A DNA stretch of 8,650 nucleotides from an uncultured Bacteroidota bacterium. Lineage in GTDB: Bacteria; Bacteroidota; Bacteroidia; Chitinophagales; Chitinophagaceae. Within the stretch, counting starts at the first letter, position 1. Each line of letters begins with the position of its first letter. Position numbers and translations under genes: made by a program. The notes under the pieces were generated by a model. It saw only the letters and a program-made list of their open reading frames with translations. It was not told the DNA's origin and did no database searches. Below, piece after piece: positions 6,530-8,650 of this stretch. The DNA lies in the NCBI GenBank assembly GCA_903933995.1, contig CAIZMD010000029.1, positions 1 through 8,650 on the forward strand. Reading direction: 5' to 3'.

Positions 6530-7351
6530 ATGGTAGAAAGCATTGTACACTATTTTGAAACCATTCCCAGTTTACATAGGGCCCTGATTTTGGCGGGTGG
6601 AATCAGTTTTTTCTGGATTATTGAAGGCGCGGTGCCATTGTTTAGATTTCAGTACCACAAGTGGCGTCATGCTGCGCTGAATATCTTTTTTACCATCACT
6701 ACTATTGTTATCAATTTTGCCTTTGCCTTGTTGTTGGTTAAAGCCAGTGATTGGGTTGTTGGAAAAAGATATGGACTGATGCAATTGATGGAAATGCCAC
6801 TCTGGTTGTTTATGATTCTTGGCCTATTGCTCATGGATTTGATTGGCGCTTACCTAATTCATTTTATAGAACATAAAGTAAAATGGATGTGGAAATTCCA
6901 TATGGTGCACCACGCAGACACCCATGTAGATACCACAACTGCCAACAGACATCACCCAGGTGAAAGCGTGTTCCGCGCTGTGTTTGCGGTGTTGGCTACC
7001 ATTATTTGCGGGGCACCCATGTGGTTGGTGATGTTGTACCAAAGTATGAGTGCCGTGCTCTCTCAATTTAACCACGCCAATATTCGTTTGCCATTATGGT
7101 TGGACGATGCGGTGAGTTGGGTGATTATCTCTCCCAATATGCACAAAGTGCACCATCATTTTGAAAGACCTCAAACCGATAGTAATTATGGCAATATTTT
7201 TTCTATCTGGGACAGACTATTTCAAACCTATGACCATACACCCATTGACCAAGTAAAATATGGCTTGGATGTGTTAGACAATAGCAAGGATGAGAACCTG
7301 GGTTTTCAGCTAAACATTCCCTTTGATGGGAAACTGAAAACGGATTATTGA
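6530..7351 (+). CDS. Sterol desaturase/fatty acid hydroxylase superfamily membrane protein
   Basis: Integral membrane di-iron oxygenase of 273 residues, typical for bacterial members. Hydrophobic segments lie at about 18-38, 48-70, 90-112 and 149-178. The histidine clusters that bind the iron pair are all visible: HFIEH (111-115), HMVHH (124-128), a middle RHHPGE (140-145) with His182, and HKVHHH (205-210). These residues would face the cytoplasm, and the family uses oxygen to hydroxylate or desaturate a lipid. The substrate cannot be read from sequence; fatty acyl chains, sphingolipids, carotenoids and ether lipids are all known for relatives. The gene follows the dnaN terminator by 75 bases in which I see no clean TAnnTTTG promoter. 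It ends 33 bases before kdsB, so the two are probably co-transcribed, which weakly favours an envelope-lipid role. Confidence 0.9.
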   Translation: MVESIVHYFETIPSLHRALILAGGISFFWIIEGAVPLFRFQYHKWRHAALNIFFTITTIVINFAFALLLVKASDWVVGKRYGLMQLMEMPLWLFMILGLLLMDLIGAYLIHFIEHKVKWMWKFHMVHHADTHVDTTTANRHHPGESVFRAVFAVLATIICGAPMWLVMLYQSMSAVLSQFNHANIRLPLWLDDAVSWVIISPNMHKVHHHFERPQTDSNYGNIFSIWDRLFQTYDHTPIDQVKYGLDVLDNSKDENLGFQLNIPFDGKLKTDY

Positions 7352-7384
7352 GCCGATAGCTGTTTCTTTGCAAAAACCCTGTTC

Positions 7385-8119
7385 ATGAAGATCGCCGCTT
7401 TTATTCCCGCCAGATATGCAGCCACACGTTTTCCAGCCAAACTCATGCAGCCCCTGGGAGACAAAACCGTGATCCGCCATACCTATGACAATACTTTGGC
7501 AACCGGTTTGTTTGATGACGTGTATGTGGTTACCGATAGCGAGATTATTTATAGAGAGATCACGGGTAATGGTGGCAAAGCCATCATGAGTCAGCGGGAA
7601 CACGAGAGTGGTAGCGATAGAATTGCAGAAGCCGCAGCGGGATTAGACATAGACATTATTGTGAATGTGCAGGGCGATGAACCTTTTGTACAACGCCAAC
7701 CTTTGGAAAAATTATTGCAAGTATTTCAAGGAGTAGATGCTGAAAAAGTGCAAGTGGCTTCTTTAATGCAAGTCTTGAAAGACCAGAAAAATATTGAAGA
7801 CAGCAACTATGTAAAAGTGGCGGTGGACCGCAATATGAATTCCTTGTTTTTTTCACGCAGTGTAATCCCTTATCCGCGCAATCAGGAACTAGCCATTACT
7901 TATTATGAACATATTGGTGTCTATGCTTTTAGAAAAGAAGCACTGATGCAATTCACCAATTGGCCCATGACGCCACTAGAAGCCGCAGAAAAAATTGAAT
8001 GCCTTCGTTACTTAGAATATGGCATTCCCTTAAAGATGGTTGTGACGGAATACATGGGTGTGGAAATTGATACCCCAGAAGACTTGGTGAAAGCAGCAAG
8101 TCTTTTAAATAAATCTTAG
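7385..8119 (+). CDS. kdsB: 3-deoxy-manno-octulosonate cytidylyltransferase (CMP-KDO synthetase)
   Basis: Cytoplasmic enzyme that activates KDO with CTP to CMP-KDO, the donor for the LPS inner core. Length 244 is normal (about 245-255). Motifs are the nucleotide-binding loop FIPARYAATRFPAKLM (6-21), HESGSDR (73-79), NVQGDEPF (94-101) with magnesium-binding Asp98, HIGVYAFRKEAL (176-187), and VEIDTPEDL (226-234) with the second metal Asp229. Two small departures are seen: Ser at 77 where the family usually has Thr (SGTDR), and Cys at 206 in EKIECLRYLEYG where Gln is nearly fixed (EQLR). Both are conservative enough that I expect an active enzyme. The start follows the hydroxylase gene by 33 bases and the family N-terminus begins exactly here. 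Its presence implies KDO-containing lipopolysaccharide or lipooligosaccharide. Confidence 0.96.
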   Translation: MKIAAFIPARYAATRFPAKLMQPLGDKTVIRHTYDNTLATGLFDDVYVVTDSEIIYREITGNGGKAIMSQREHESGSDRIAEAAAGLDIDIIVNVQGDEPFVQRQPLEKLLQVFQGVDAEKVQVASLMQVLKDQKNIEDSNYVKVAVDRNMNSLFFSRSVIPYPRNQELAITYYEHIGVYAFRKEALMQFTNWPMTPLEAAEKIECLRYLEYGIPLKMVVTEYMGVEIDTPEDLVKAASLLNKS

Positions 8120-8128
8120 ATTTTAACA

Positions 8129-8202
8129 GCAATCGTTTGAGGGTGAATGCATGAGGCAAATGTCTCAGGCTTTGCTTATCTTACTGTTCCAAGAACGATT
8201 GC
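8129..8202. repeat. 9-base inverted repeat in the leader of the MFS transporter gene
   Basis: GCAATCGTT at 8129-8137 is the perfect inverse of AACGATTGC at 8194-8202, separated by 56 bases. A smaller nested pair, GCAAA at 8156-8160 and TTTGC at 8171-8175, lies between. The right arm ends two bases before the ATG at 8205. No T run follows, so this is not a standard terminator for kdsB. It may be a leader RNA structure or a pair of operator half-sites for control of the transporter gene; function is inferred from position only. Confidence 0.4.
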
Positions 8203-8204
8203 AT

Positions 8205-8650
8205 ATGAACAACAACAAACTCCTGCGCTGGTCCATAGTGGTAGCGCTTGCCGGATTCATCTTTGGTTTTGATACCGTGGTTATTTCCGGAGCCAACCAA
8301 CCCATTAAAGAACTCTGGCATACTAGTCCCCTGTTTCATGGTTTCTTTATCATGTCTATGGCCCTTTGGGGAACGGTGGTAGGTGCATTGTTTGGAGGCA
8401 TACCCACAGAAAAATATGGTAGAAAAAAAGTCTTACTCTGGGTGGGCATTTTATTTGCTGTATCTGCTTTTGGATCTGCACTAGCCAATGATCCCTATGT
8501 GTTTTCTTTCTTCCGATTTATGGGTGGTGTTGGCATTGGGGTTTCATCAGTAGTGGCTCCTATTTATATTTCAGAAATTTCTACACCCAAGACACGCGGC
8601 ACATTAGGAGCATTGTACCAATTCAATATTGTGTTTGGAATTTTAATAGC
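8205..8650 (+). CDS. MFS transporter, sugar porter family, 3' partial
   Basis: The first 148 residues of an inner-membrane proton symporter or facilitator for a sugar; the gene continues past the right edge. TM1 (about 9-31) holds GFDTVVISGA (21-30), a hallmark of bacterial sugar porters such as XylE/GalP. Loop 2-3 carries the MFS motif as EKYGRKK (69-75), and loop 4-5 carries PIYISEISTPKTRG (119-132) before GALYQ (135-139), the conserved sugar-porter block. About five of twelve membrane segments are present. I chose ATG 8205 because family members begin a few residues before TM1. In-frame ATGs also occur at 8160 and 8151; the latter has a GAGGG sequence seven bases upstream and would add 18 residues. 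The substrate cannot be told from this part. It may be transcribed with kdsB or from a signal in the 85-base gap. Confidence 0.9.
   Translation, partial: MNNNKLLRWSIVVALAGFIFGFDTVVISGANQPIKELWHTSPLFHGFFIMSMALWGTVVGALFGGIPTEKYGRKKVLLWVGILFAVSAFGSALANDPYVFSFFRFMGGVGIGVSSVVAPIYISEISTPKTRGTLGALYQFNIVFGILI

Overview
The window looks like ordinary chromosome from a member of the Bacteroidota, probably near the Chitinophagaceae. That placement is inferred from protein style, two promoters matching the Bacteroidota consensus (TTG, about 20 bases, TAnnTTTG), the near absence of Shine-Dalgarno sequences, and KDO-type (Gram-negative) envelope genes. I see no tRNA, rRNA, CRISPR array, insertion sequence or phage gene. 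Coding density is high and no gap exceeds about 125 bases.

Layout. (1) Positions 3-1316 (+) hold the 3' part of a secreted S41-family peptidase that enters from the left edge. (2) Positions 4658 down to 1309 (-) are a tightly packed run that reads as one operon: recX, an LpxR-like outer-membrane protein, a Nit2/YafV-type omega-amidase, and nagA. Gaps are 25 and 27 bases, and the last two genes overlap by 8. nagA meets the peptidase gene tail to tail with an 8-base overlap. (3) A 96-base divergent region (4659-4754) carries a clear promoter for a stand-alone CheY-like response regulator (4755-5165, +). (4) dnaN (5290-6405, +), the sliding clamp, has its own promoter-like element and a strong intrinsic terminator at 6425-6454, so it appears to be a single-gene unit. 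(5) A histidine-motif membrane hydroxylase (6530-7351) and kdsB (7385-8119) follow, 33 bases apart and probably co-transcribed. (6) An 85-base leader with a 9-base inverted repeat precedes a sugar-porter MFS transporter that runs off the right edge.

How the genes relate. Most are housekeeping: recX modulates RecA, dnaN is the replication clamp, kdsB activates KDO for lipopolysaccharide inner core, and nagA returns N-acetylglucosamine-6-phosphate to central metabolism. Three genes (LpxR-like, hydroxylase, kdsB) may touch outer-membrane lipid or LPS, but they lie in different transcription units, so a joint role is speculation.

I did not find a convincing new multi-gene system. The items most worth checking are the structured leader and ambiguous start of the MFS gene, a possible 23-residue ORF facing the response-regulator gene, the odd recX/LpxR-like/amidase/nagA operon, and active-site departures in the S41 peptidase and KdsB.
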